Both the position numbers and the translations under genes were made by a program. From contig NZ_CP041242.1 in the NCBI RefSeq assembly GCF_006547045.1, positions 1,436,001 to 1,500,000 of the forward strand: 64,000 nt of DNA. The letters run 5' to 3'. Below the pieces are notes generated by a model, which saw nothing but the letters and a program-made list of their open reading frames with translations, ran no database searches and had not been told where the DNA came from. Source of the stretch: Lysobacter alkalisoli. Its GTDB lineage: Bacteria > Pseudomonadota > Gammaproteobacteria > Xanthomonadales > Xanthomonadaceae. Shown piece after piece: positions 7,499 to 15,872 of this stretch (the stretch's first letter is position 1; every line of letters starts with the position of its first letter).

Positions 7499-9182
7499 CG
7501 GGTGCCTCGATCGCGCCCGGCGTCGAGGGCTGGCCCGCGGGGCGGAGGTTGCCCTTGAAGTCGCGTTCGTCCCGGTCCGGAACCGGGCCGCGGCCCGCGA
7601 TGCGGCTGTCGGGTCGCGGTACCGGGTCGAAGTGGGCCAGGCGGGTATCGGACAGTCCCGGGTCGATGCACAGGCTGTCGCCCGGGCAGCGATGGCGCTT
7701 GGTGTTCCAGACCACGTTGCCGGAGAAGCGGGTCACGGCAGTGGAGTTGTCGTGGTAATGAACGCAGCTGAGTTCCTGCTGCCGGTGCCAGTCGGTCTGG
7801 CCAAGCAGCACGTTGCCGGTGATGTCGAGGCGGGTGCTTGCATCACCGCCGCTGCTGAGGATGAGGCAGTCGCCCTCGCCGGTGATGGTGTTGTGCCGCA
7901 GCACGACCGGCTGGCTGTTGACCATGCCGACGGAGACGACGTTGCCCAGGGCACGGCACTGGTCGCCGGACTGCATGGAGTCGCGACCGTCGAAGAAGGA
8001 ACAGTTGCCGATCACCACCGAGTTCTCGATGGTGGCGCGGCCGTTGGTCTTGAGCTGGTTGCCGGCATTGCCGACGGCGTGGGTGCGGCGGATGGTGACC
8101 GAGGAGTTGCTGCCGCCGTCCATGTACAGCAGGTCGATGCCGTCGGAGGTGTTGTGGTGGATGTAGCTGTCCTCGATCAGCCAGTGGCCGCCGGTGGTGG
8201 CGGTGCCCAGGCCGTCGCCGTAGCCGCCGGCCTGCTGGGCCCAGCAGGCCCAGGGCTGTCGGGTCTGCCAGCGTTCGCCGCAGCCGTTCCAGCCGATCTC
8301 GACCTCGCGCAGGACGATGTTGCCGCTGTTGGAACTGCCCGATCCGATGTCGCCGTCCCAGCCGGCCCAGCCGTTGCCGACGAACTTGACCCGTTCCACG
8401 GTCCAGTCGGTGAGGCCGCCGGCCATGATGCCGCGGTTGGCCAGGCCATGGATGTCGAGGTCGTGGAGGTGGACGTTGCGCGAGTTGGAGGCGGAGATGC
8501 CGACGCTGGCCCACTGGCCGTAGGGGGCGGAGTTGCGCTCGCAGCGGGCGCTGGAGTTGGTGTGGAATTCAACGCAGTCGCTCTTGTCGGTGATCTCCAG
8601 GTGTCCGATCTCGACGTTGGAGCTGCCGTTGAGGTTGAGCATGGACTGGACGCGTTCGGTGCCCCAGAGCTTGGGCGGGCGAGCGGGGTCGAGGCCGAGG
8701 ATGCGGGTCTTGCTGGTGGCGCTGGGACCGGAGGGGATGGGCGGCAGGTAGCAGTCGTAGCGGCCACCGGAGTAGCAGCGCCCGCCTTCGGCGCCGGGGG
8801 CGCCCCAGCCGATCATGTATTCGCCGGGGGCGATGTAGACGGTATCGCCGCCGTTGATGCGAGCGGTGGCGCCGATGGGCAGGGCCTGGTGGAGGGAGTT
8901 CCAGGCGCAGGCTTGGGGTGAACCAGCGCTCGAGCCGGAGCCGGGATAGGCGGCATTGCTGGTGCCGGTGCACTGGGCAGCGCTGCCGCCGTCGGTGCGG
9001 ACGTACCAGATGGCGGCATCCTCGCGGACTTCGCCGTCGGCGCGCGCATCGGGCGGGCGCGGGCCATCCCCATCCACGGCTTCGATGGCCGAAGGGCTTC
9101 CGCAGGCCGGGACCAGGGTCAGCGCAAGCAGGATGCCGAGGTCGCCTCCCCGGTTGCGGATGCCGGAGCTAGCCGTTGGCAT
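7491..9182 (-). CDS. Right-handed beta-helix lipoprotein, paralogue of the 3782-6658 gene
   Basis: ATG at 9182 gives a 563-residue protein with a lipoprotein signal: RNRGGDLGILLALTLVPAC, lipid-carrying cysteine at residue 27. An acidic linker (GDGPRPPDARADGE) leads into the beta-helix, which begins at YVRTDGGSAAQC. Most of that domain is almost identical to the paralogue (residues encoded by 7845-9005), while the C-terminus (ELSCVHYHDNSTAV onward) is diverged and the NEW3-like repeats are absent. The start lies inside the preceding acetyltransferase gene (14-base overlap), so the two are co-translated. The TAA stop sits in the end of the repeat element. It is probably membrane-anchored and acts on the same polymer as its secreted sister; the enzymatic activity is not established. 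Confidence 0.82.
   Translation of the reverse strand: MPTASSGIRNRGGDLGILLALTLVPACGSPSAIEAVDGDGPRPPDARADGEVREDAAIWYVRTDGGSAAQCTGTSNAAYPGSGSSAGSPQACAWNSLHQALPIGATARINGGDTVYIAPGEYMIGWGAPGAEGGRCYSGGRYDCYLPPIPSGPSATSKTRILGLDPARPPKLWGTERVQSMLNLNGSSNVEIGHLEITDKSDCVEFHTNSSARCERNSAPYGQWASVGISASNSRNVHLHDLDIHGLANRGIMAGGLTDWTVERVKFVGNGWAGWDGDIGSGSSNSGNIVLREVEIGWNGCGERWQTRQPWACWAQQAGGYGDGLGTATTGGHWLIEDSYIHHNTSDGIDLLYMDGGSNSSVTIRRTHAVGNAGNQLKTNGRATIENSVVIGNCSFFDGRDSMQSGDQCRALGNVVSVGMVNSQPVVLRHNTITGEGDCLILSSGGDASTRLDITGNVLLGQTDWHRQQELSCVHYHDNSTAVTRFSGNVVWNTKRHRCPGDSLCIDPGLSDTRLAHFDPVPRPDSRIAGRGPVPDRDERDFKGNLRPAGQPSTPGAIEAPGK
7845..9005. repeat. 1.15-kb near-identical direct repeat, copy 2 (inside beta-helix gene 2)
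   Basis: Partner of 5381-6529, offset 2464 bases (2476 to the right of the 12-base insertion). The differing bases seen include 5931/8391, 5521/7987 and a few more between 6260 and 6400. Same orientation as copy 1. Confidence 0.9.
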
Positions 9183-9807
9183 GCATCGTTGCCTCGGTCC
9201 GTGCCGGCGTGTCGGCGGACGACGGCGAGGCAGCCGCCGTGCCTTCGCCAGAAAGATCGGTGCGCTCAAGACATTCGAGGGGCGAGATCCTGATCGCTGC
9301 GCCGACGACACGCATATGTGCGGGCACGTCTTTGGTGACGACCGTGTTGGCGCCGATGAGCACGCCATCCCCGATCGATACGTCGCCGATCACCTTGGCG
9401 CCGGCACCGATGTAGACGTCGTCGCCCAGCCGCGGCCAGCGCGTGGACCGGCCTGCACCCTTGTAGCCGAGGGTGACGTCCTGGGTGACGCTGAGGTTCC
9501 GGCCGGCATCGCAGTGCAGGAAGATGCCGCCGAAGTGGTCGATATACAGCCCGGGTCCGATGTTGGCATTGCCCGAGATGTCGATCCCCAGCAGCAGTTC
9601 CACCGGGATCTTGAGGATTGCGTAGATCAGCTTGAACGGAAGCGACAGCCAGCGTGGCCGCAGGGTCCGGGTCCAGCGCCCGTAGCGATGCAGGCACACG
9701 GCGATGAAGCCGTAGCGCAGGCAGGCGCGAAGACGGGCCAACCTTGGGCCGGTCGTCAGGGCGACGCGGTGATAGCGCTGGAAGTCTTGTCGCAGGGTTT
9801 CGAGCAT
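9169..9807 (-). CDS. Serine-acetyltransferase-like left-handed beta-helix acyltransferase
   Basis: A 212-residue protein of the CysE/LbH family. The hexapeptide-repeat part is clear: GNANIGPGLYIDHFGGIFLH, then LGDDVYIGAGAKVIGDVSIG and GVLIGANTVVTKDVP. The family transfers acetyl from acetyl-CoA to a hydroxyl, on serine in CysE or on sugars in polysaccharide loci. The N-terminus is shorter than in housekeeping CysE and the gene is coupled to a beta-helix lipoprotein in a polysaccharide locus. A polymer- or sugar-directed role is therefore as likely as cysteine synthesis. It is divergent from the YdcF-like gene, with 83 bases between the starts. Confidence 0.8.
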   Translation of the reverse strand: MLETLRQDFQRYHRVALTTGPRLARLRACLRYGFIAVCLHRYGRWTRTLRPRWLSLPFKLIYAILKIPVELLLGIDISGNANIGPGLYIDHFGGIFLHCDAGRNLSVTQDVTLGYKGAGRSTRWPRLGDDVYIGAGAKVIGDVSIGDGVLIGANTVVTKDVPAHMRVVGAAIRISPLECLERTDLSGEGTAAASPSSADTPARTEATMHANG

Positions 9808-9890
9808 GCGCGGTGTCGCCGCCGGAATATGGATTGGCTACTGACTGTTACGCACTGTGCCGTCGGAATCGGTCATGCGAGACTGTCCGC

Positions 9891-10631
9891 ATGGGGTATC
9901 TGCTGCTCTCGCCGCTGACCTGGGGGCTGCTGCTGGCGCTGGCGCTTTGCCTGGCGTGGCGGCGTCTGGGACGGCGGTTGCGGCTGGCGGGGCTGGCGAT
10001 GTCCGCGTTGCCGCTGGTGCTGTGCACGCCGTTGGGTGCCAATGTGCTGGTGCGGCTGGCCGAATCGGGAAATGGCGCTGCAGAGAATTGCCTGCAGGTG
10101 GAAGCGTCATCGCCGATCGTGGTGCTGTCCGGCGGGTTCCTGCGGTCGCCCGGCGGCATTGATGACTACGCTGCGTTGAATCCGGAGAGCTGGCGTCGGC
10201 TGTATGCGGCGGTACGGCTGTGGCAGCGCGAAGGTGGCGAGCTGGTGATCGCCGGCGGAGGTCCGTACGCCATCGCCGAGAGCGAGATGCTGGCCTCGCT
10301 TGCGCGCGGGTGGGGCGTGCCGGACAACGCGCTGCGGACCGAGACGGAGTCGGCCACGACGTGGGAAAACGCATTCGCCCTGCGCGATCACGGCTCGTCC
10401 CGGATCCGTCTGGTGACGTCCGCATTGCATATGCCACGTGCGAGGGTCGCGTTCGGTGCTGCGGGTTTCGATCCCTGCGCTCATCCCAGCGGCAGTGACT
10501 ATCAGCCGCCTGGTGGCTGGGGGTATTTCGTCCCGCAGTCGTCGGCGCTGGTCAAGAGCGAGCGTGCGCTGCATGAGCTGGCCGGGACGCTGGCCTATCG
10601 CTGGCGTGCGCGGCGGGTGGGGCCGTCGTAG
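9891..10631 (+). CDS. YdcF/ElyC/SanA-family (DUF218) membrane protein
   Basis: A 246-residue protein with two N-terminal membrane segments (LLLSPLTWGLLLALALCLAW and a second near 30-50), then a DUF218 domain. Family signatures are SSPIVVLSGG, TESATTWENA and VTSALHMPRARVAF. ElyC and SanA members influence envelope and undecaprenyl-phosphate homeostasis in Escherichia coli; YdcF has unknown chemistry. ATG at 9891 follows immediately after a short divergent intergenic region. It faces the formyltransferase-like gene with a palindromic repeat between the two 3' ends. Location within the polysaccharide locus fits an envelope role. Confidence 0.85.
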   Translation: MGYLLLSPLTWGLLLALALCLAWRRLGRRLRLAGLAMSALPLVLCTPLGANVLVRLAESGNGAAENCLQVEASSPIVVLSGGFLRSPGGIDDYAALNPESWRRLYAAVRLWQREGGELVIAGGGPYAIAESEMLASLARGWGVPDNALRTETESATTWENAFALRDHGSSRIRLVTSALHMPRARVAFGAAGFDPCAHPSGSDYQPPGGWGYFVPQSSALVKSERALHELAGTLAYRWRARRVGPS

Positions 10632-10683
10632 TCGCCTGGCGGGAGTGGATGGAGTGATTCCGCCAGGAACAGGAGGCTTTGCG

Positions 10684-10795
10684 AGGCAGCCGATGCCCAT
10701 GCCTTTGCGGGACACGCCGTAAACCCATCCATGGGGGCTCATCCGAAACATCCATGTTTCGGAAGGTCCCGCAAAGGCATGGCCACCGGCTGCTG
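10684..10795. repeat. Large palindromic repeat, copy A
   Basis: The conserved core GACACGCCGTAAACCCATCC continues to GGGGGCTC. It holds two inner palindromes, CCCATCCATGGG (10724-10735) and CCGAAACATCCATGTTTCGG (10743-10762), and is enclosed by the arms ATGCCTTTGCGGGAC (10699-10713) and GTCCCGCAAAGGCAT (10766-10780). Imperfect pairing continues outward (CAGCCG.TG.CC). The same core lies at 30378-30487. It sits between two convergent genes (10632-10954) and may act as a bidirectional terminator. The rest of that 323-base gap shows no gene. Confidence 0.85.
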
Positions 10796-10954
10796 GATAG
10801 TTGGCTGGCGCGCATGGAAAGAGTGTCCGACCTCACCGAACGTCATCGTGTCCGATGCACAGCAAGGTTGGCACGGGTGTGTCCACCATCGTCATTGCCG
10901 GTGGAGCGGGGAATGAGTGCTCGCCCCTGCGTGTGACGCGTGTAGCAGGCCGCT

Positions 10955-12676
10955 TCAGGCCCCGACCCTGCGGCGCCAGACCGGTTGTTTGCCGTCGACC
11001 ACTTCGATGTCGCCGAGGCGGGCGTAGGTGTGGCAGCCGTCGAGTCCGGGTGCCCATTCCGGTGCGAGCCGGCCCAGCGGCTGTTCGTGGTAGTGGCGGG
11101 CGTCGAGTTCCTCGACCCGGTGGAATACGAGGGCGTTGCCGTATCCGCGGGCGCAGTCCTGTGCCGGCCGGATCAGTGCGCCGTTGTGCGTGAACAGGCG
11201 GCCGGCCGGGCGTGCGCGGCGCACGTCGGAGACGATCGGATTGCAGGGGTGGGGCATGAATGGCCCCAGCGGGGTGTCGGCATGGAACAGGAACAGTTCG
11301 TCGTAGGTGCCGCCGCCCGATTCGCAGATGTTGGCGAACAGGTACCAGCGGCCATTGTGTTCGTGCAAGGTCGCATCGACGGCGCGATGGCCGTGCAGCA
11401 GGTCGCAGACGTATTCCCACTGGTCGGGAAAGCGGCGTGCGCGGTACAGGCTGACCCGGCGCGCGGCCGCGGACTCAGGCACCATCCAGGTTTCGCCGCG
11501 CCATTCGAATACGAATGGGTACGAGAGGTGCACGTCGAGATCGAGCACCGGGCGCGCGTCGCCGGCCGGGCCCTGGTCCGACCAGGGCAATGCGACCAGT
11601 GAGCCCTTGCCGAGCCGGTAGTCGAAGTCCTCGACGAACAGCCACGGCTCGTCGCGGTGCATGTGCAGCATCGGGTCGGCATAGAAATGCCCGCGCGGAC
11701 AGGGCAGTTCGCGCATGTTGGACAGTGTGGGCGCGCCCGGGTCGAGCGGTTCACGAGTGTGGCGCCAGGCGACATGCCAGTGCGGCACGCGCAGCCGGTC
11801 GTCGACCCACCTGCGCGCTTTGCGCAGGTGGGTCCGGGCCAGGAAATGGGCCATCTTCAGGTTGCCGGGCGTGCGGTAGAGCGGTTTGTCGCAGCGGCCG
11901 GGCGGTGTTTCCCGCAACGGCTCGCCGGCGGCCAGACTGCGCAGGCAGCGCATCACGAAGGACGAGGCTTTCCAGTAGGCCGGTGCGCGGTTGAGTTCGA
12001 GCGAATGTGGGTGGGTGGCCGCGTGCGAACGGTACAGGACTGCGCCGGCGTCGAGTTCCTCGCTCAGCCGCTGCAGCACGGTGCCGGTCAGCGGGTTGCC
12101 CTCGTGGATTTCCCAGAACATCGCCGGCCCGCCGCGGTACTCGGCACTGTCGTCGTGGTGATAGGACCACACGCCGTGCCGCGGCAGCTGCAGGATTCCC
12201 CCGCGCAGGATGTTGAAGCCGAAACGCAGCAGCAGGTCGGGCCGGGTGGCGTTGATCCGCTCCAGGTCCGCAGACTCGATGCGGTGGACGAAGCCACGGC
12301 GCTTTGGCCGGACCTCGAACCATGGCACTTCACCGATCAGTGGGCGCAGTTCGCGGGCGTGGAAGGGTGAATCAGGACCACGTCGGCGGCGGCTGTCGCG
12401 CTGATAGTACTGTTGCCAGGCGAAGTGGCGCAGCCGCGTGCGGATGCGCGCGCGCAGGGACAATCGGCGTGGCCGCTCGTTGTTGCGGACCACGACCACG
12501 ATCCTGGCGAAGCCGCTGTTGCCGATCTGTTCGACGATCCGCGCGACCCACGCCGGCACGTGGTCGCCATCCACCAGCAGGCCGATCCGCAACGGGTCGG
12601 CTATCGGGGCGACAGGTGCGTACAGCGGACTCGTGTTACCCCGGCTGTTGGGAAACGGCGGCGAGGGCAGGTTCAT
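10955..12676 (-). CDS. Formyltransferase-like domain fused to beta-propeller (glucosamine inositolphosphorylceramide transferase N-terminal-like)
   Basis: A 573-residue soluble protein with two parts. Residues about 25-270 resemble the formyltransferase N-domain: IGLLVDGDHVPAWVARIVEQ, then GVWSYHHDDSAEYRGGPAMFW in the place of the family's NxHxSxLPxxRG motif, and EELDAGAVL in the place of its catalytic aspartate loop. The usual catalytic asparagine is not obvious. Residues about 300-573 have repeated bladed strands (HFYADPMLHMHRDEPWLFVED, GETWMVPESAA, RWYLFANI) typical of the five-bladed propeller domain annotated as glucosamine inositolphosphorylceramide transferase N-terminal. It is the last gene of the 14-gene operon; its ATG overlaps the preceding stop. 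A role in N-formylating an amino sugar is a guess. Confidence 0.72.
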   Translation of the reverse strand: MNLPSPPFPNSRGNTSPLYAPVAPIADPLRIGLLVDGDHVPAWVARIVEQIGNSGFARIVVVVRNNERPRRLSLRARIRTRLRHFAWQQYYQRDSRRRRGPDSPFHARELRPLIGEVPWFEVRPKRRGFVHRIESADLERINATRPDLLLRFGFNILRGGILQLPRHGVWSYHHDDSAEYRGGPAMFWEIHEGNPLTGTVLQRLSEELDAGAVLYRSHAATHPHSLELNRAPAYWKASSFVMRCLRSLAAGEPLRETPPGRCDKPLYRTPGNLKMAHFLARTHLRKARRWVDDRLRVPHWHVAWRHTREPLDPGAPTLSNMRELPCPRGHFYADPMLHMHRDEPWLFVEDFDYRLGKGSLVALPWSDQGPAGDARPVLDLDVHLSYPFVFEWRGETWMVPESAAARRVSLYRARRFPDQWEYVCDLLHGHRAVDATLHEHNGRWYLFANICESGGGTYDELFLFHADTPLGPFMPHPCNPIVSDVRRARPAGRLFTHNGALIRPAQDCARGYGNALVFHRVEELDARHYHEQPLGRLAPEWAPGLDGCHTYARLGDIEVVDGKQPVWRRRVGA

Positions 12677-13938
12677 GTGGTCACCACGTTGCGCGTCGTT
12701 GCCGATCGGGATGGCGGTGGTGGGGCGTCGGGTGGCGAAGTGCAGTCCAGCAGAGTGTCGTAGTCGCGGAGCAGGCCCAGGCCGATCGCGTCCCAGCCAT
12801 AGTGGCGCTCGGCGCAGCCGCGGGCGAACGAACCCAGCCGTGCGATCTTCATCGGGTCGTCCATCAGTTCCAGCACCGCCCTGGCGAAATCACCGGCATC
12901 GTCGGCGAACATCGCATCCTCGCCATCGCGCAGAGCAATGCCTTCACTGCCGATGCGGGTGGTGACGATCGCCTTGCCCAGCGCCATCGCCTCCAACACC
13001 TTGAGCCGGGTACCACTGCCGGCACGCAACGGCACCACGTAGATCGCTGCGTCGTGGACGATCGGCCGCAGGTCGGGGACGAAACCGGCCAGGGTCACGT
13101 GTCGGCGCAGGTTCGCCGGGACCGCCAGTCCCTCCGGCTTGCCGACCAGCACGAAATCGGCGTCCGGGCGGGCAGCGACGATGTTCGGCAACACCTCGCC
13201 CATGAACCACTCCACGCCGTCGCGGTTGGGGAACCAGCCCATCTGACCGACGAAGACCATCCGTGCGCCATGCGCCGGAGCGGTCGTGGCCGGGGCATTG
13301 CCGTCGAGATCGACCCCGTTCGGGGTGACACGGATGGCGGTGTCGGGCGCCAGTGCCTGGAGGCAGGCGGCATCGTCGGTCGAGCAGGCCAGGATCAGCT
13401 GCGCGCGTCGGCAGGCGGCCCGCTCGAACGCGCGGAGCCGGCCGATCTGGGTGGCGATGAACCAGCGCCGCAACGGGTTGGATTCGATACCCAGTCGCTT
13501 CTCCAGCAGCACGTGCTCGACGTTGTGCGCGTTGAGCACGGTCGGCACGCCGTCGGGCACGCAATCGACATGGGCGAACAGCGGCAGCATGTCGAAATGA
13601 ACCGCATCGGCGTCCACGGCCAGCTGTCGAAGGGTGTCGCGCATGGCGTCAGAGGCATATTTGGCGACCACGAACGGATCCGCTCCGCCGACCCCGCGCA
13701 GAAGCGCGCGGGCGCGCGAGACACCCGAGTGCTCGCTCGGGATCGGGAACACATGGACGGCCTTGAAGGTCTTGCGCAGACAGTCGAGGCCGGCGAGGTC
13801 GTCATCCCGGCGTACGAAAGACAGCAGGGTCACCTCGTGCCGCGCGGCCAATGCCTTGAGCAGGTGCCACGAGCGCAGTTGGTGGCCTTCCCGGGGCGGG
13901 AACGGCAGGCGGCTGGTCAGGGCGATGATGCGGGCCAT
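12673..13938 (-). CDS. Glycosyltransferase, TIGR03087/GT4-like
   Basis: A 421-residue cytoplasmic GT-B glycosyltransferase. The N-terminus LTSRLPFPPREGHQLRSWHL matches the sugar transferase family commonly found in PEP-CTERM/exosortase polysaccharide loci. The C-terminal domain has MVFVGQMGWFPNRDGVEWF and the nucleotide-sugar-binding GSGTRLKVLEAMALGKAIVTT with a following EGI. ATG at 13938 was chosen over longer upstream starts because it begins directly with the conserved MARIIALTSRLPFP strand. It ends overlapping the formyltransferase-like gene by four bases. It adds one sugar to the lipid-linked repeat unit; donor and linkage are unknown. Confidence 0.85.
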   Translation of the reverse strand: MARIIALTSRLPFPPREGHQLRSWHLLKALAARHEVTLLSFVRRDDDLAGLDCLRKTFKAVHVFPIPSEHSGVSRARALLRGVGGADPFVVAKYASDAMRDTLRQLAVDADAVHFDMLPLFAHVDCVPDGVPTVLNAHNVEHVLLEKRLGIESNPLRRWFIATQIGRLRAFERAACRRAQLILACSTDDAACLQALAPDTAIRVTPNGVDLDGNAPATTAPAHGARMVFVGQMGWFPNRDGVEWFMGEVLPNIVAARPDADFVLVGKPEGLAVPANLRRHVTLAGFVPDLRPIVHDAAIYVVPLRAGSGTRLKVLEAMALGKAIVTTRIGSEGIALRDGEDAMFADDAGDFARAVLELMDDPMKIARLGSFARGCAERHYGWDAIGLGLLRDYDTLLDCTSPPDAPPPPSRSATTRNVVTT

Positions 13939-13952
13939 GGACGTCCTGTGGA

Positions 13953-15077
13953 TCAGTGCTTGCGCCAGAGTCGGGACGCGTCGCGGGTGAGTGAGGCCGG
14001 CAGCGACAGCAGGGCCGCTGAGTTGAGCATCAGGAAGGTGCCGGCCGCGGGCAGCAGCGGAATCCGTGCCGCCGGGCGCGGCATCGCCCAGGCCAGCGCG
14101 GCGACCGCATAGCCGGCGAGCTGGGCCGCCAGGGCGATGCGATAGAACGCGCCGTCGGCCAATGCCGAGGCGATCAGCGCGGCTAGCAACGCCCAGGGCA
14201 CCACCAGGCGCAGGAACTTGTGCGAGAACCAGGCCAGGAACACCGGGTTGCGCAGCGGGTCGGCGAGCACCGGCAGCCGCGCCAGCAACTGCCAGTTGCC
14301 GGCCAGGGTGCGCAGCTTGCGGTGGAATTCCTCGCCGGGGGTCGCGCTGGCCACATCGAGCGCGACCGCGTCGCGTGCCATCCATACCCGGCGACCGGAC
14401 AGCACCACGTTCAAGGGCAGCCACATGTCGTCGAGCACGGTGCCGGGCGGCATCGGCTTGAACAGTTCGCGCCGCATCGCGTGCACCGCACCGCTGACCC
14501 CGTGCAGCCAGCCCAGCCGTGCTTCGTCGAAGCGCAGGGCTTTTTCCATCCGCCAGTACAGGCCTTCATCACCTGCGCCTTCGATCACCAGCTCGCCGCT
14601 GACCGCACCCACCTGCGGGTCGGCGAACGGCATCAGCAGGGCTCGCAGGGTGCCGGGAACGAATCGCTGGCGGGAGTCGGCAAACACCAGTATTTCGCCT
14701 TCCGCCATCGAGGCGGCCAGGTTGAGGGCCACGGCCTTGCCGCCATTGGGCTGCAGTTCCACCACCCGCACACGCGGGTCGCCGATGTCGGCGGCCCAGG
14801 CGGTACCGTCGCTGCTGCCGTCGCTGACCACGATGACCGACAGGCGATCGGCCGGATGCTCCTGGGCCAGGATGTCGAGCAGGCGCGAGGCGATGCGTCG
14901 GGCCTCGTTGTGCGCCGCGATCAGGACCGTGACCCGCGGCGCCTGTGCATCGGTCGACATGATCGGCGTGGTGGCGCGCCGTGACGCCAGCCATCGCACT
15001 AGCAGCGGATAGCCGAGGTAGGCGTAGCCGACCACGGCCGTCGCGAGCCAGAACAGCATGGCCATCGCGGCGCTCAT
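13953..15077 (-). CDS. Membrane glycosyltransferase family 2
   Basis: A 374-residue inner-membrane enzyme: one N-terminal membrane segment (MAMLFWLATAVVGYAYLGYP), a GT-A catalytic domain with VTVLIAAHNEARRIASRLLD, VVSDGSSDGT, the metal-binding region FADSRQRF, and VLDDMWLP, then three hydrophobic segments at the C-terminus. This is the layout of processive or membrane GT2 enzymes such as IcaA- and HasA-like proteins. ATG at 15077 overlaps the stop of the deacetylase gene. It may start or extend the polymer repeat. Confidence 0.85.
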   Translation of the reverse strand: MSAAMAMLFWLATAVVGYAYLGYPLLVRWLASRRATTPIMSTDAQAPRVTVLIAAHNEARRIASRLLDILAQEHPADRLSVIVVSDGSSDGTAWAADIGDPRVRVVELQPNGGKAVALNLAASMAEGEILVFADSRQRFVPGTLRALLMPFADPQVGAVSGELVIEGAGDEGLYWRMEKALRFDEARLGWLHGVSGAVHAMRRELFKPMPPGTVLDDMWLPLNVVLSGRRVWMARDAVALDVASATPGEEFHRKLRTLAGNWQLLARLPVLADPLRNPVFLAWFSHKFLRLVVPWALLAALIASALADGAFYRIALAAQLAGYAVAALAWAMPRPAARIPLLPAAGTFLMLNSAALLSLPASLTRDASRLWRKH

Positions 15078-15871
15078 GGCAGCCGTTCCCGCAGCGGTCT
15101 TTGCCGCAGCAGTCTTTGCCGAAGTGTGTCGTAGCCGGCGTTGCCGAGCAGACGCTTGGGAATGCTGAGAGCAAGGTGGCGCGCGAGGACAACCCACGGC
15201 GTCATGCCCTGCCAGCGGACCAGTTGGCGAAAGTGTGCGTCGGACAATTTTCGGGTTACCGCGATCCGTTCGATCCAGCCTCCGCCCGGATGACGGTTGG
15301 GGCCTGGTACCGAACCGAGCAGATGCCTGTATCCGAGTGCGGCGGCGACCACGAGCTCACGTCGGCCACCGCGTCCGCCGGGCAGGGCCAGGGCATCGAC
15401 GCGTTGTCCGCTCCAGGCTTCGAGCCGTGCCCGGCTTTCGCGAAGCTCCAGTTCCATGGCGTCCGCGTCCAGGTCTTCCAGGAAACGGTGGCTGCGTCCG
15501 TGCGAGCCGATGCCCATGCCATGGCGGGCGAGAGTGCGGACATCGTCGATGTCGAGCATGCCCGGCTCGCCGACGAAGTCGCTGGTGATGAAGAACTCGG
15601 CGACCATGTCGCGTTCGAGCAGCAGTGGCAGCGCGATCTCGACATTGGACACGTCGCCATCGTCGAAGGTGATCACGACACGCCGGCCGCAAGCAGTGCC
15701 GTCGACACCGCCATCGGCAAGGTCGTTGAACCGCACGCTGCGGTAACCGCTCTTGCACAGCCAGTCCAGCTGGCGGGCGAAATTGTCCGGGTGGACGCTG
15801 TAGACCGGGTCGAAACGGCCTGGGGCGCCGGTGTCGGCGTGAAGCCCGTGGTACATCAGCACCGGCAGCAT
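15074..15871 (-). CDS. Polysaccharide deacetylase (NodB domain), first of two
   Basis: A 265-residue NodB-homology enzyme (carbohydrate esterase family 4). The metal and base motifs are visible: VVITFDDGDVSN, then GIGSHGRSH (the SHxxxH pair), and LALPGG. The family removes N-acetyl groups from GlcNAc-type residues with a divalent metal. ATG at 15871 starts at LPVLMYHG, the usual first strand; a longer start is possible but adds only cysteine-rich sequence. No signal peptide is seen, so it may act in the cytoplasm or be exported another way. One base separates it from the second deacetylase upstream. Confidence 0.85.
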   Translation of the reverse strand: MLPVLMYHGLHADTGAPGRFDPVYSVHPDNFARQLDWLCKSGYRSVRFNDLADGGVDGTACGRRVVITFDDGDVSNVEIALPLLLERDMVAEFFITSDFVGEPGMLDIDDVRTLARHGMGIGSHGRSHRFLEDLDADAMELELRESRARLEAWSGQRVDALALPGGRGGRRELVVAAALGYRHLLGSVPGPNRHPGGGWIERIAVTRKLSDAHFRQLVRWQGMTPWVVLARHLALSIPKRLLGNAGYDTLRQRLLRQRPLRERLP

Positions 15872-15872
15872 G

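Noticed and set aside
6534-8921. A 795-codon plus-strand open frame across the intergenic element and second beta-helix gene
   Set aside because: It crosses a non-coding repeat and then reads antisense to the lipoprotein; its second half only mirrors the other antisense frame because the DNA is duplicated.
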